NCBI RefSeq assembly: GCF_029892785.1 | Contig: NZ_JARXXA010000004.1 | Span: forward strand, 280,765 to 344,764 | Length of the DNA: 64,000 nt | Direction of reading: 5' to 3' | Source: Parabacteroides sp. PH5-46 | Lineage (GTDB): Bacteria; Bacteroidota; Bacteroidia; Bacteroidales; Tannerellaceae | Position numbers and translations under genes: made by a program | Shown here: positions 17,174 through 26,416 of the stretch, one piece after another | How the letters are laid out: every line of letters begins with the position of its first letter | Position numbering within the stretch: position 1 is the first letter of the stretch | The notes under the pieces: model-generated | Database searches by the model: none | The model's input: only the letters and a program-made list of their open reading frames with translations | What the model was told of the DNA's origin: nothing

Positions 17174-17367
17174 TTTCTCATATTCTTATTGACAAAAAAG
17201 AGTATCACCAGCAAGTTGAATGCTATAATGCCTCCACTACCGGCTAAGTACAATGCCATCCAGGGCTTGTCAGGTTGCAGTATATAGTATCCGGCGATGC
17301 TGCCTGCAACAGCTATAATAATCAGCGCAATAATGACCGACATGATGATTTTCTTTTTCTTGCTCAT
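17170..17367 (-). CDS. Small two-helix membrane protein
   Basis: A 65-residue protein of unknown function. A lysine-rich N-terminus (MSKKKKI) precedes a hydrophobic helix at about 7-30 and a second at about 37-59, with PDKPWM between them and NKNMRN at the end. By the positive-inside rule both termini are probably cytoplasmic. It is the last gene of a leftward run: its start lies 19 bp after the AsmA-family stop, so co-transcription and a membrane role linked to that operon are likely but unproven. It overlaps the 3' end of the TamB-like gene by 4 bp. Confidence 0.65.
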   Translation of the reverse strand: MSKKKKIIMSVIIALIIIAVAGSIAGYYILQPDKPWMALYLAGSGGIIAFNLLVILFFVNKNMRN

Positions 17368-17386
17368 ATATTCTTCTTTCGTTGTA

Positions 17387-20053
17387 TTATTCTAGTTTTT
17401 TAGTTTGCTCTTCGGCTTCGTTTCTCAGCTTTTCCCCTTGCTTTTTAGCTTCTTCTACCAGTTTGTTTCCGGCGGCTTTGGCAGCAGCTTTAGCTATCGG
17501 GTTGCTTCCGGCTTTTTCCTCTAATGCTTTCGCTTGTTTTTCAGCTTCTTCTACCAATTTCGTGGCGGCATTATCAGCTTCAGCTCTGAGCTTTTCGATC
17601 TGTTTGGCTTTCTCTTCCGACAAATCTACGGGCTCTTCACTTCCGGTTATTTTACCCAAAGCCTCTCCGGCAACCGATGATACGGCTTCCGAGGCTATTG
17701 CTTTGGCATCAAGTCCTATCTTTGGGCTGGTAAAAGTACCGCCTATCGTGATGGGAACATCTTTGATGAAGTTGTTAGCCAATGCTTTAGGTAGGGTGAC
17801 AGTTCCCTTGTAATTGATACTTTGATCCAGCCCCGTAGAACCTTCCAGCAGTAAAGCACCTCCATTCCCTATATTGAGACTGAAAGGCTTGGTGTTGATC
17901 TTGCCTTCGTTAATAGAGAAGGGAAGATTCAGGTCTTTCGCGGAGAAAGAGTTGAGGGCATCTGTCTTCAAAGCCGACGACAGAGCCGTAAGCGCTGCTA
18001 CATTCTCTACTTTTACTTCACTGGTCTGCAAGGCCCCGTTTCCGGTTAGGTTGGCTAGGGTTTGCAAGATTGATTCTCCAAGTGAGGTGTTGATATTCAG
18101 GTTCATTGAATAGGAGCCAAGCAGACTTTCAAAGATCGGAGCAAACTTCTGTATGGATTCAACCGACTTGAAGGTCTCGGCAAACGATACCTTAGACAGG
18201 TTCAAAGCGAAATCCACTTTGGGTTTCTCCGGATTAGACGTGTCGTATGAACCGCTTACTTTACAAGAGCCTCCCAGCGTATTAGCTGCTACATCATTGA
18301 GTTTTAAGATACCGTCTTTCACCGACATACTTCCTGCCATATTAGAGATCGTTAGTTTGTCGTATTTGATCTCTTTCAGAGAGGCATTCAGGGCAAAGTC
18401 TATATTCTTTGGAATGATAAAACTATCGGAAGCGGTAGCCGTACTGTCGGCAGCAGCTGTTTCGGTTTCCGTTGTATCACTTTCACCTAAAAAGTCATTC
18501 GCATTCAGGTAGTTTGATTTGATATTCAGGTTTCCTTTTATCGTCTGGTCTTTCAGCACGTAAGCGATGAAGTTTTCCAGGCGTCCGTTGGCCGACAGGT
18601 CATTCTTGCCGATATTTATGTCTAATGAGTTCAGGTTTACGTAGCGGGGGGTAAACTCCAGTCCGGCCTTTTGTATCAGTACATCCGGCATCTCTGTTGA
18701 CTTGTAAATCATGTCGTTTACATTCAGGGTGCCCGAGGCCGATACATCCTCGTAGCGTTCTTTTTCTATGTCCGACATACGGGTAGCCAATGTGAGGTCT
18801 GCTGTTATCTTACCGTTCAGTTCTGTGCCTGTTTCCAGGGGATATACATCTTTGATCATCCCCAGGTCTATTATCCCATTTGCATGCATTTTGATGTTCG
18901 GATCAGACATAGGAGTCGTTACACGCAGGTTTCCATTGAATGGATTGCCACCCAATGCAAAGCTGAATTTACTCATGTCTACAACCGTATTGTTCAAGGA
19001 TCCTCCCTTGCTTTGGAGAGCTATATTGAGGTTGATATTGTCTACTGCTTTAGGCAATGAAGGATATTGGAACATGGCGTTGCTAACGATAACTTTCATG
19101 TCGAAAGCCGGATAGCTTTCACCTTTCATTGTGCCTTTTACATATCCGTCGAGTGAGGCTACACCTGACGTTTTAATGTCTTTAAAGTCTGCCGTGTACA
19201 TAGCTGGGATCAGAGATAGAATCTCTTTAAACTGGGTGTTGGGAGCATTCAGTTTCAGGTCGAAATCCATGCTTTCATCGTCCGGCATAGCAAACGAACC
19301 TTCGACAGATGCTTTCAGTTCATTCAGCTGCAAATGGCTTTCTGCAAAGGTAAACTTCATGTTCTCCAGATCGGCATTTATCCCGGCATCTGCTTTTATC
19401 ACAACTTTGTTCAGGTAAGGGATATTATCCATCACAAAGCTTACTTCGTCTATACTGCTACCTATTTGCAAAGTGGTTTCTGCTGCCGAAAAGTCTCCGG
19501 ATATGTTACCGTTCCATTTACTCAGAATGGCCTTCATTTTAGAGGTATTGTCTTCGTAGATAACATCACTGTTTTTGATTGCTACCTTTTTAAGGCTTAG
19601 GTTAAAAGCGCTTTCTGTTTCCGGTTCTTCGGCTTGGGCAGACGAGTCTTCTTTCATAATATCCCAGTTGGCCTGTCCGTCGGCTAATACTTTGGCATGC
19701 AGGCGGATGTTATCCAGATTGATACTGGATATGTCGTACTTGTCGCCAAAGAGGCTGAACAAGTCGATCGTTACATTGGCCGACTTAGCTTGCAGAAGAG
19801 TATCTGCCTCGAAGGCTCCTGTGCCGGAGATAACAGCATCATACAGAGACACCGTTGCATGAGGAAAGTTCGAGAATAGGTTCAGTCCGAAATCACCAAT
19901 TTCTACTTTTGCATTCAGTTGTTCATTCACAACATCTAATACTGCAGTTTTAATTTTATCCTTGAATAAGAATGGTATAGCTACCATCAAAACAATGATA
20001 AGTGCTAATACGGCTCCCACTGCAAGAAGCGCTTTTTTCAATCCTTTTGTCAT
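17387..20053 (-). CDS. AsmA-family protein
   Basis: Inner-membrane-anchored periplasmic protein of the AsmA class, linked in other bacteria to lipid movement and outer-membrane homeostasis. The N-terminal anchor is at about residues 8-30 (LLAVGAVLALIIVLMVAIPF). An AsmA N-domain follows (NAKVEIGDFGLNLFSNFPHA), then long beta repeats and an AsmA_2-type C-terminal region at about 590-800 (KLNDVAANTLGGSCKVSGSY, LANLTGNGALQTSEVKVENV). The last 80 or so residues are an unusual Ala/Lys/Glu-rich helical tail with two related segments, KLVEEAEKQAKALEEKAG and KLVEEAKKQGEKLRNEAEEQ. The gene sits 26 bp downstream of two thioredoxin-like lipoprotein genes in what looks like a four-gene operon. Confidence 0.92.
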   Translation of the reverse strand: MTKGLKKALLAVGAVLALIIVLMVAIPFLFKDKIKTAVLDVVNEQLNAKVEIGDFGLNLFSNFPHATVSLYDAVISGTGAFEADTLLQAKSANVTIDLFSLFGDKYDISSINLDNIRLHAKVLADGQANWDIMKEDSSAQAEEPETESAFNLSLKKVAIKNSDVIYEDNTSKMKAILSKWNGNISGDFSAAETTLQIGSSIDEVSFVMDNIPYLNKVVIKADAGINADLENMKFTFAESHLQLNELKASVEGSFAMPDDESMDFDLKLNAPNTQFKEILSLIPAMYTADFKDIKTSGVASLDGYVKGTMKGESYPAFDMKVIVSNAMFQYPSLPKAVDNINLNIALQSKGGSLNNTVVDMSKFSFALGGNPFNGNLRVTTPMSDPNIKMHANGIIDLGMIKDVYPLETGTELNGKITADLTLATRMSDIEKERYEDVSASGTLNVNDMIYKSTEMPDVLIQKAGLEFTPRYVNLNSLDINIGKNDLSANGRLENFIAYVLKDQTIKGNLNIKSNYLNANDFLGESDTTETETAAADSTATASDSFIIPKNIDFALNASLKEIKYDKLTISNMAGSMSVKDGILKLNDVAANTLGGSCKVSGSYDTSNPEKPKVDFALNLSKVSFAETFKSVESIQKFAPIFESLLGSYSMNLNINTSLGESILQTLANLTGNGALQTSEVKVENVAALTALSSALKTDALNSFSAKDLNLPFSINEGKINTKPFSLNIGNGGALLLEGSTGLDQSINYKGTVTLPKALANNFIKDVPITIGGTFTSPKIGLDAKAIASEAVSSVAGEALGKITGSEEPVDLSEEKAKQIEKLRAEADNAATKLVEEAEKQAKALEEKAGSNPIAKAAAKAAGNKLVEEAKKQGEKLRNEAEEQTKKLE

Positions 20054-20079
20054 ACCGTTAAATGTTTGTTTTCTTTTGA

Positions 20080-21198
20080 TTAGTTAAGAATCTCTGCCAG
20101 TTTAGCATCGAGTGCTTTACCTCGCAGATTCTTTGCTATAATTGTTCCATCTTTATCTATTAATACTGTGAAGGGTATAGCCTCTACTCCATAGAGAGTT
20201 GCAGCTTTGTTGTCCCAATGTTGAAGGTCTGATAATTGCGGCCAGGTGATATTCAGTTCCCGAATACCTTCTATCCATAACTTTTCCGATCTATCCAGTG
20301 AAACACCTACAATCTCGAGTCCTTTGTCTTTATACGAGTTGTAGATTTCTTGTAAACGTGGCATATCTGCACGGCATGGCCCGCACCAGGAAGCCCAGAA
20401 GTCGATCAGTACAACCTTGCCTTTTCCTGCATACTCTGATAAGTTGTGCTTTACACCTTGCGGATCGTTTAATTCAAAATCAGCGAACGGCTTTCCAGTC
20501 ATTACTTTATCTAATATCATCTGACGTTCGATCATATTCTCTATTCCGGGAACGGCTCTGAATTGATCATCTCCTTTTGTCAATGCAATTCCTTTTACGC
20601 TGTCAGACAAACTAAGGTTGAAGGCTGTCAGCAATTTAGCTGTAGATAGCTTATTGGGATTTTGGAGAATATATTTTTCAACAGACCGGATTATTTGCCC
20701 TTCCATTTCCTCGTGTTGTCTTTCTGCTTCAGCAGCTATCAAGGAGTCGGTTGAATAGGAGTTTTCAATAATTGTTTTTCTATATTTTCGTATTCTTTTT
20801 ATCTCTTTTCTTAGTTCGGTCCAGGCATCATTTTCCGGAGTTCCGGTAACGAAAGATAACTCACCAAGTGTGGCTTTAAACTTGCTGTTTTCAAGGATAA
20901 ACAATACAGTAAAGGGAGAGTCTTCGCCAGCCGGTACCCTTTGTAAAGGCACGTCGTAGATATCGAAGCATAATTCCCGGAATACGGCACAGTCTTGTAT
21001 TCCTTTAAATGTAAATGTCCTGTTTTCAACCAGTGCACTGTCTATCGGTGAGGCATTTTTTATGCCATAAGGATACATAAAAATATATTTCCCATTGAGG
21101 TCGAGGTTTGCGACAGTTCCGGTTATTTCATATCCTGATTGACCATTGCACGAAACAAGTGCAACGGCAATCAGTAGATATGAAAGTAATTTTGTCAT
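20080..21198 (-). CDS. TlpA-like thiol-disulfide lipoprotein with DUF4369 domain (copy 1)
   Basis: Periplasm-facing membrane-anchored thioredoxin-fold oxidoreductase. The lipobox is LVSC (Cys17). Residues about 20-120 form a DUF4369-type beta domain (YEITGTVANLDLNGKYIFMY). A helical linker leads to the TlpA/ResA-like domain at about 230-372, with VLIDFWASWCGPCRADMP and redox cysteines 272 and 275. The cis-Pro loop is AIPFTVLIDKDG. It is a tandem paralogue of the next gene, which has the same length (372 residues), the same cysteine positions and many shared stretches. The two genes are 4 bp apart. Its client is unknown; reduction of envelope cysteines is the family role. Confidence 0.93.
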   Translation of the reverse strand: MTKLLSYLLIAVALVSCNGQSGYEITGTVANLDLNGKYIFMYPYGIKNASPIDSALVENRTFTFKGIQDCAVFRELCFDIYDVPLQRVPAGEDSPFTVLFILENSKFKATLGELSFVTGTPENDAWTELRKEIKRIRKYRKTIIENSYSTDSLIAAEAERQHEEMEGQIIRSVEKYILQNPNKLSTAKLLTAFNLSLSDSVKGIALTKGDDQFRAVPGIENMIERQMILDKVMTGKPFADFELNDPQGVKHNLSEYAGKGKVVLIDFWASWCGPCRADMPRLQEIYNSYKDKGLEIVGVSLDRSEKLWIEGIRELNITWPQLSDLQHWDNKAATLYGVEAIPFTVLIDKDGTIIAKNLRGKALDAKLAEILN

Positions 21199-21202
21199 CG
21201 GT

Positions 21203-22321
21203 TTATTTTATGATTTCTGCCAATTTATTGTCCAGGGCTTCTGCGCGTAGGTTTTTGGCCAGGATGGTACCGTCTCCGTCTATCAATACGGTGTGAGGGA
21301 TGCTGTTTACGCCGTATAGGGCAGCTCCTTCGCTTTGCCAGTATTTTAAGTCGGACATCTGAGGCCAGGTGATGTTTAATTCTTCAATTCCTTTTACCCA
21401 GGCATCGTTGGTACGGTCTAGTGAAACGCCTACAATCTCGAATTTTTTACCTTTATACTGCTTGTAAACTTCTACCAGGTGAGGCATATCCCTGCGGCAA
21501 GGAGGACACCAGGATGCCCAGAAGTCAATCAATACTACTTTTCCTTTTCCTACATAATCAGACAGTTTGATAGCTTTTCCTTTGGGGTCGAGCATCTCAA
21601 AATCGGTGAATTTCTTGCCAATAGCTACCTTTTCCAATACAGCCAGATGGCTGATGATCTTGTCTATACCTGCAACCGATTTGAATGTATCGCCTGCTTT
21701 GCTAATGATGTCGCGGCGGGTATCTTCGTCAAAACTGTAACGGAAATCGTTAAGCAACTTTCCGGCAGTCAGGTTGTTAGGGTATTTCTGGATGTATTTC
21801 TTAACAAGAGCTGATGTTTTTTCGTCCAGCTCGTCGTATTTCTTTTCGGCAGCTTCTGCAATGGCCTGATCTTTAGACTTCATGCCATCGATAAGCTCTT
21901 TCATCGGAGTTCTCAGTTGTATCAGTTCTTTCTGAAGAGCCGTCAAGGCGTCATTTTCAGGAGTACCTGTAACCGACGGATTTTCGGAAAGATTAACTTT
22001 CAATTTGCCGTTTTCAAGCACAAAAGTCGCTCTATAAGCTGCGTTTTCACCCGTTCCGGCGCTTTGGTACTCTACCACATCTTCGTCAAACCGCAAAGTG
22101 TATAAAGCCGGTATATCCTGTACCCCCTTCATGGTGAAAGAGCCATTCTCTACAACAGCGCTATTGATAGCCTCAGCATCTTGTACGCCAGCTTCGTACA
22201 AGTAGACTGTTTTTCCGTTCAGATCAGCTTTGTCTACACTACCACTAATCACGTATCCTGCTTGTTCGCTACATGCAGTAATCAGGATGGCACAAAGGGC
22301 TAATAATAAATTTTTCTTCAT
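21203..22321 (-). CDS. TlpA-like thiol-disulfide lipoprotein with DUF4369 domain (copy 2)
   Basis: First gene of the leftward operon and paralogue of the downstream copy. The start MKKNLLLALC leads to lipobox ITAC (Cys17). The DUF4369-like domain opens YVISGSVDKADLNGKTVYLY, and the thioredoxin domain carries WASWCPPCRRDMP with Cys272 and Cys275. The CPPC motif differs from the CGPC of copy 1. In thioredoxin-fold proteins the two residues between the cysteines tune redox potential, so the pair may have diverged in function. The cis-Pro loop is SIPHTVLIDGDG. Expression probably starts from a near-consensus box about 36 bp upstream. Confidence 0.93.
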   Translation of the reverse strand: MKKNLLLALCAILITACSEQAGYVISGSVDKADLNGKTVYLYEAGVQDAEAINSAVVENGSFTMKGVQDIPALYTLRFDEDVVEYQSAGTGENAAYRATFVLENGKLKVNLSENPSVTGTPENDALTALQKELIQLRTPMKELIDGMKSKDQAIAEAAEKKYDELDEKTSALVKKYIQKYPNNLTAGKLLNDFRYSFDEDTRRDIISKAGDTFKSVAGIDKIISHLAVLEKVAIGKKFTDFEMLDPKGKAIKLSDYVGKGKVVLIDFWASWCPPCRRDMPHLVEVYKQYKGKKFEIVGVSLDRTNDAWVKGIEELNITWPQMSDLKYWQSEGAALYGVNSIPHTVLIDGDGTILAKNLRAEALDNKLAEIIK

Positions 22322-22356
22322 TTTATTTGTCAGTATTTAGTTTTTGTATTATTCTG

Positions 22357-22388
22357 CGAAGTTATTGGATTTAATTGTTTTTAAGCAA
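22357..22388 (-). promoter_or_regulatory. Candidate promoter of the tlpA-tlpA-asmA operon
   Basis: The minus strand reads TAACTTCG at 22364-22357 (7 of 8 to TAnnTTTG). A TTG lies 21 bp upstream of it, close to the usual -33/-7 spacing. It is the only candidate seen in the 213-bp gap. Confidence 0.35.
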
Positions 22389-22534
22389 TGTTTGTTCAAA
22401 AAAAGATTTACTATAGATACATAACAAAGAAAAATACAATAAGGTTTAAAACTCTGTTAGCTTCCGGATGGGATCATCATATTCTTTATCAAATAGATGA
22501 GAGTTTTTTAGTGTCATTTTTTTTAACCCTTAAG

Positions 22535-23803
22535 CTAAAGAATGTCCTTCAAATTCCATGCTTGGATATGACGGATTCCGTTTCGTAGTGGCATGGTGAG
22601 TTCATCTAAGGAAACGACAACTTTCTCGAAATGATCATCAATTGTTTCGAGTGACGAATACTCTCTTTCAACAGTTGTTTCATCGGAAAGCATATAGGTA
22701 CTTTGCAGATATATAATCCGGTCTGCTTTTTTTGCAACAAAATCTACTTCCTTATTTCGCAAGGCTCCGACATAGACATCAAATTCTGCTCTGCGCAATT
22801 CCAGATAGACCAGGTTTTCGACAAGATAACCAAAGCCGTATCCATAGCCCGGATAAAGATAGTTTTTGTATGACAGGTCGTTTATGTAGAATTTAGCATT
22901 TCCCGATAATGTGTCTTTACCTTTAATGTCATACCTGTCGCAACGATGAACAAGAAAGGTGTCTTCGATGTATCCTATATAGGTTGATATGGCATCGTAG
23001 CTTGTTTTGCGCCCCTGTCCTTTGAAGTATTTAACTATGTTGGTTATAGATATAAGGTTTGAGGCATTGTTTACCAGATAGATAAATACATCTTCGAGCA
23101 ATTTAGGGTCACGTACGCTATGGCGTTGAATGATATCGCGTAACAATACCGTATCCTTAATCGCGGATATATAATTACGCTTCAGTTCTGGTTTTTGCAA
23201 CATGAATAGTTCAGGAAGTCCGCCACTGTTCATGTATTCCTGATAGCTTTGCCGCCCTTTTGCTTGCTCGGTTATTCCTACATATTCGGAGTAGCTGAAT
23301 GGAAATACATCAAAACAAACATATCGCCCTGATAATAAGGTTGCCAGTTCTCCGGAGAGCATTTTTGAATTTGATCCGCTAATAAACAATTCGTAGCTCT
23401 CAGAAAAGTCTTGTGAGTAGGAGTTAACTACCTTTTCCCAGCCCTCTATAATCTGTATTTCGTCTATAAATATGTAGACCTTCCCTGAGGGGGTGAGCTC
23501 TTTTTTGTACAATTTTATCAGTTCATCCAGATCCTTATAGGTCTTCAAAAAGTCGAGATCGGTAAATTCCCTGTTAATGAATAAGGTGTTTTCAGGCTTA
23601 ACTCCGTTGTCTACGAGTTGTTTGGCAACCTGTCTCAATATGTAGCTTTTGCCGGAACGCCTTTGTCCTACAAGTACTTTGATAAGCCTATTGCCGACGT
23701 AGTCTGTTATTTTATCGGTATACTCACTCCGTTTATACCCCCAGTCAAGGGGGTTGGAGTTCCATAAATTATACTTCCCTAATAATGCAATTTTTTCGTC
23801 CAT
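22535..23803 (-). CDS. AAA-type ATPase with DUF4143 domain
   Basis: A 422-residue ATPase of the AAA_14/DUF4143 family, abundant in anaerobes and of unknown biological role, perhaps linked to mobile DNA or stress. The Walker A motif GQRRSGKS puts Lys at 52. The Walker B IFIDEIQIIEGWE has Asp114/Glu115. Sensor-like ELFISGSNSKMLSGELA follows. The C-terminal DUF4143 region, about 200-370, has FYINDLSYKNYLYPG and a nuclease-like ENLVYLELRRAEFDVYVG and KEVDFVAKK, which resembles a PD-(D/E)xK core (Glu, Asp, Lys). It is monocistronic. A 40-bp sequence that includes its start codon is duplicated just upstream. Confidence 0.9.
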   Translation of the reverse strand: MDEKIALLGKYNLWNSNPLDWGYKRSEYTDKITDYVGNRLIKVLVGQRRSGKSYILRQVAKQLVDNGVKPENTLFINREFTDLDFLKTYKDLDELIKLYKKELTPSGKVYIFIDEIQIIEGWEKVVNSYSQDFSESYELFISGSNSKMLSGELATLLSGRYVCFDVFPFSYSEYVGITEQAKGRQSYQEYMNSGGLPELFMLQKPELKRNYISAIKDTVLLRDIIQRHSVRDPKLLEDVFIYLVNNASNLISITNIVKYFKGQGRKTSYDAISTYIGYIEDTFLVHRCDRYDIKGKDTLSGNAKFYINDLSYKNYLYPGYGYGFGYLVENLVYLELRRAEFDVYVGALRNKEVDFVAKKADRIIYLQSTYMLSDETTVEREYSSLETIDDHFEKVVVSLDELTMPLRNGIRHIQAWNLKDIL

Positions 23804-23869
23804 AGCCGAATGTTTTGTGTAAATATACGTTTTTTTCGTCTATAAACGAATATTTTGCATGTAAATATC
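23791..23869. repeat. Imperfect 40-bp tandem duplication across the ATPase start codon
   Basis: TTTTTTCGTC begins at 23791 and again at 23831. The copies continue in parallel through (C/T)ATA(G/A)(C/A)CGAAT, a TTTTG run and GTAAATAT. Copy 1 contains the CAT start codon of the ATPase gene, and copy 2 has TAT at that position, so it cannot start translation. Confidence 0.75.
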
Positions 23870-24451
23870 ATTTTGTAAGTAAGAGGTTGTAAATGACAAT
23901 CTGATATTTTAGCTATCAAATGTAGCGCTTATTCGGGTCTGTGTTGGAGGCTGTTTGTAAGGATGGGCTGGATTTGGAGGTTTGGGTTTGACATTTTGAA
24001 AACTTGCAGCACGCAGAACGGAATACGCAGAACGGATTTCTGTATATTTTTTATTCATTATTCTATATTCTTCATTCAAAAATGCTGCTTTTTGTCAATT
24101 CGTTTTTGAGTATAATTTTTGATGATTTTGAGGCGAAAATGGCTTTTTTAGAGGCTTTTTTCTTGTGTTTTTGAACTTCATTTGGATGAATAGGGTCATT
24201 TGTTTAGATCATTTCGGCAAATTGTCCAAATAAAAGTGGTAAAACATCCAAATGAATTCGGTCATTTATGGTAAAAAATGCACGAAAATATTTAATATGG
24301 ACTAATTATTTAACATATTGTTTCGATATTGACTATAAAATTTGTTCGTTTTGTGTAAACTTGCTGTTAGCAGAAAATGACAATTCGATTAAAAATGTCA
24401 GAAAATTGCTTGTTTTTATATCCGTTCAACTTATATAGAAATCACTTATCA
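23870..24451. other. Long AT-rich stretch without a recognisable gene
   Basis: About 580 bp with no open frame that looks coding. It holds a short direct repeat (ACGCAGAACGGA twice near 24006-24032). Two related 24-bp blocks are also present: CATTTGGATG at 24179-24188 and its exact inverse CATCCAAATG at 24245-24254. Each is followed by a GAAT-N3-GGTCATTT-like direct repeat. No tRNA or known RNA was seen. Confidence 0.6.
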
Positions 24452-24496
24452 TAAAAAAACAGAGGCCATCTCAGCATGTAAGACGGCCTCTGTTTT
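24452..24496 (-). terminator. Rho-independent terminator of the PUL operon
   Basis: The arms AAAACAGAGGCC (24456-24467) and GGCCTCTGTTTT (24485-24496) form a 12-bp stem around a 17-nt loop. On the minus strand a run of seven T's follows. It begins 10 bp after the GH43 stop codon at 24507-24509. Confidence 0.85.
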
Positions 24497-24506
24497 CTGT
24501 TATGGC

Positions 24507-26399
24507 TTATTTATTTTTCTTGCCCCAGTATGTTTTCGCCGTAGTATATCCGGCATATACAATGGTGTGTGTTCTTGGATTGGCTTCCCAGTCTACTTCA
24601 CGTTGCAGGCACAATTCCACTCCGTTGGCTGTCAGTATTTGCTTTTCTGCATCATACTTCCAGGTTTCCCCTTTCCAGGTTCCATCTGTAATGGTATGGT
24701 CGGCTGCGAGGGTCATATTACTCGATTCCTTCTGTTTTCCATAAGAATAAGACAGGTCGATATGTTCCCAGTTGCCTACCAGTTCATCTTCCGTAATAGC
24801 TATTTGAGGAACTGCTCCGTAGCGTTCGGGCATTACAACCGGCCAGCCTTGGGAGTTCCACCGTATGGAACGTACATGTCCCATCATGAGGGCATTGCTA
24901 TAGGCATTCCCTCCCACGTTTTCGGGGAATCTGCCTTGCGAAGCATAATACCAGTTGCCGTTGCCGTCGTCGAACACAGCGCAATGCGAGATTCCTACCC
25001 ATCCATAACTGTTGTTGAATTTGTAGGGGTGGGTGACAACGGGTAGCATCTCCCCTCCAGTTTCGGTCAGGTTGGTGCCGTCTATGCCGAGGTAGGGACC
25101 ATAGATGTTTTTGGAGCGGCAGACACGGGTGTTGTAAGGCACACCCAATGCGTCATAAGCCACAAACAGATAATAGTAGCCGGTGGAGGCATTGTAGATA
25201 ACCTCCGGTCCTTCCGAGCCTTGCCAGCGGTCCCCCATTTTTCGGGTGGCAATCAATGAACCATATGCGGCAATCTCTTCGCCGGTTCCCCAGGGAGATG
25301 GCAGTGTATTCAGCGGTTTCCCTGTTTCGGCGTTTACCTCCAAGGCAGCTATACCGCTGTGCCAAGAACCGTAAATCAGGTAATGTTTCCCATTGTTGTC
25401 TACCAGGTAGCTTGGGTCGATGGCGTTCCACTTGTAGTAACAGTTAGCCCAGTTATCGGGTTTGATGTGGAAGTTCAGCCCTTTGTCCGAAGCATTGGTG
25501 ATGACATAACCCTTATCTTCCCAGCCGTCATTGTTGGCGGGGTTTGAGTTCTCCAATAGACCGATGAAAGCGCGTTCGCTCCAAGAGTTCGCTCCGTCTA
25601 AATGGCCGGGGCATACAATAGAGTAGTACATACGGTAAAGCCCGTTTCTCACTTTATGCACGCAAGGTGCCCAGTAACCGAAGTCTTCGCTTTTAGGCGA
25701 AACTGGGCTTAATCCCATTCCACTGCGGATTTCATTCAGCTTCGGAATTACCCAAGTGGGCAGTGATGGCATCACTCCTCCTAAGTATTCCCAGTTCACG
25801 AGATCTTTGGAACGTCTGCAATGGAAGTGTCCGCCGGCTGTATGTGCATTGCCATACGATGCATCGGTTTGATACATGTAGAAATACCCATCTTCGGCTT
25901 TCATTACCGAGGGATCGTGTACGTTTGCCAAGTTCCATTCATTGCGTCGGTTCCAGCCGGCTATGTCCACGTAGTTGTCCACATAGGCGGGTGCTACGTA
26001 GTTTTCGAGCTGTTCGTCAAGGTTTAGTCTTTCTGTGGTTGCCGTGAGTACATCCGAGTAGGCATAACGGCTGTTATTGTAGATATACGCACGGATATGG
26101 TAAGAGGTATTGGCCATTAACCCGGATATCGTGGCGCTGAAATTCTGGTCGGCATCCACATTGTTGTCTTTGATGGTTGGATGCTGGGTATTGACACTGT
26201 AGCAGAACCCCTTCTTGACAACCTGATTGCTACTGCCGATGACCGACGAAGTGACAGTCAGCGAGGTGCCTGTGCTTGCGGTTATTGCCGGAGTTTCTAC
26301 AGTTACATCGTTGTTTTCGATCTCGTCGCCGCCATCGGAGCAAGCTGCGAAGACGAAGAGAATCGGCAAGAGTAATGTGAGGAATAATAGCTTTTTCAT
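24507..26399 (-). CDS. GH43 lipoprotein, probable endo-alpha-1,5-L-arabinanase, with N-terminal Fn3-like domain
   Basis: Last gene of the susCD operon. A start at 26399 (MKKLLFLTLL) gives lipobox FAAC (Cys20) and SDGGDE, an outer-surface export signature; the longer frame from 26453 has no signal at its start. Residues about 32-122 form a fibronectin/Ig-like beta domain (VVKKGFCYSVNTQHP, TSYHIRAYIYNNS). The five-bladed GH43 propeller follows with general base Asp162 in NVHDPS, the modulator Asp in WNAIDPSYLV, and the acid Glu in GSEGPEVIY. A C-terminal beta domain ends YWGKKNK, the GH43_C arrangement of arabinanases. Its likely role is to cut arabinan at the cell surface to feed SusCD. A hairpin separates it from the upstream gene. 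Confidence 0.9.
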   Translation of the reverse strand: MKKLLFLTLLLPILFVFAACSDGGDEIENNDVTVETPAITASTGTSLTVTSSVIGSSNQVVKKGFCYSVNTQHPTIKDNNVDADQNFSATISGLMANTSYHIRAYIYNNSRYAYSDVLTATTERLNLDEQLENYVAPAYVDNYVDIAGWNRRNEWNLANVHDPSVMKAEDGYFYMYQTDASYGNAHTAGGHFHCRRSKDLVNWEYLGGVMPSLPTWVIPKLNEIRSGMGLSPVSPKSEDFGYWAPCVHKVRNGLYRMYYSIVCPGHLDGANSWSERAFIGLLENSNPANNDGWEDKGYVITNASDKGLNFHIKPDNWANCYYKWNAIDPSYLVDNNGKHYLIYGSWHSGIAALEVNAETGKPLNTLPSPWGTGEEIAAYGSLIATRKMGDRWQGSEGPEVIYNASTGYYYLFVAYDALGVPYNTRVCRSKNIYGPYLGIDGTNLTETGGEMLPVVTHPYKFNNSYGWVGISHCAVFDDGNGNWYYASQGRFPENVGGNAYSNALMMGHVRSIRWNSQGWPVVMPERYGAVPQIAITEDELVGNWEHIDLSYSYGKQKESSNMTLAADHTITDGTWKGETWKYDAEKQILTANGVELCLQREVDWEANPRTHTIVYAGYTTAKTYWGKKNK

Positions 26400-26416
26400 T
26401 TGTTTGATGTAAAGAA

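Noticed and set aside
20080..22321. Recent tandem duplication error in assembly
   Set aside because: The two TlpA-like genes share layout but differ widely in sequence, including the active-site pair, so they are old paralogues.
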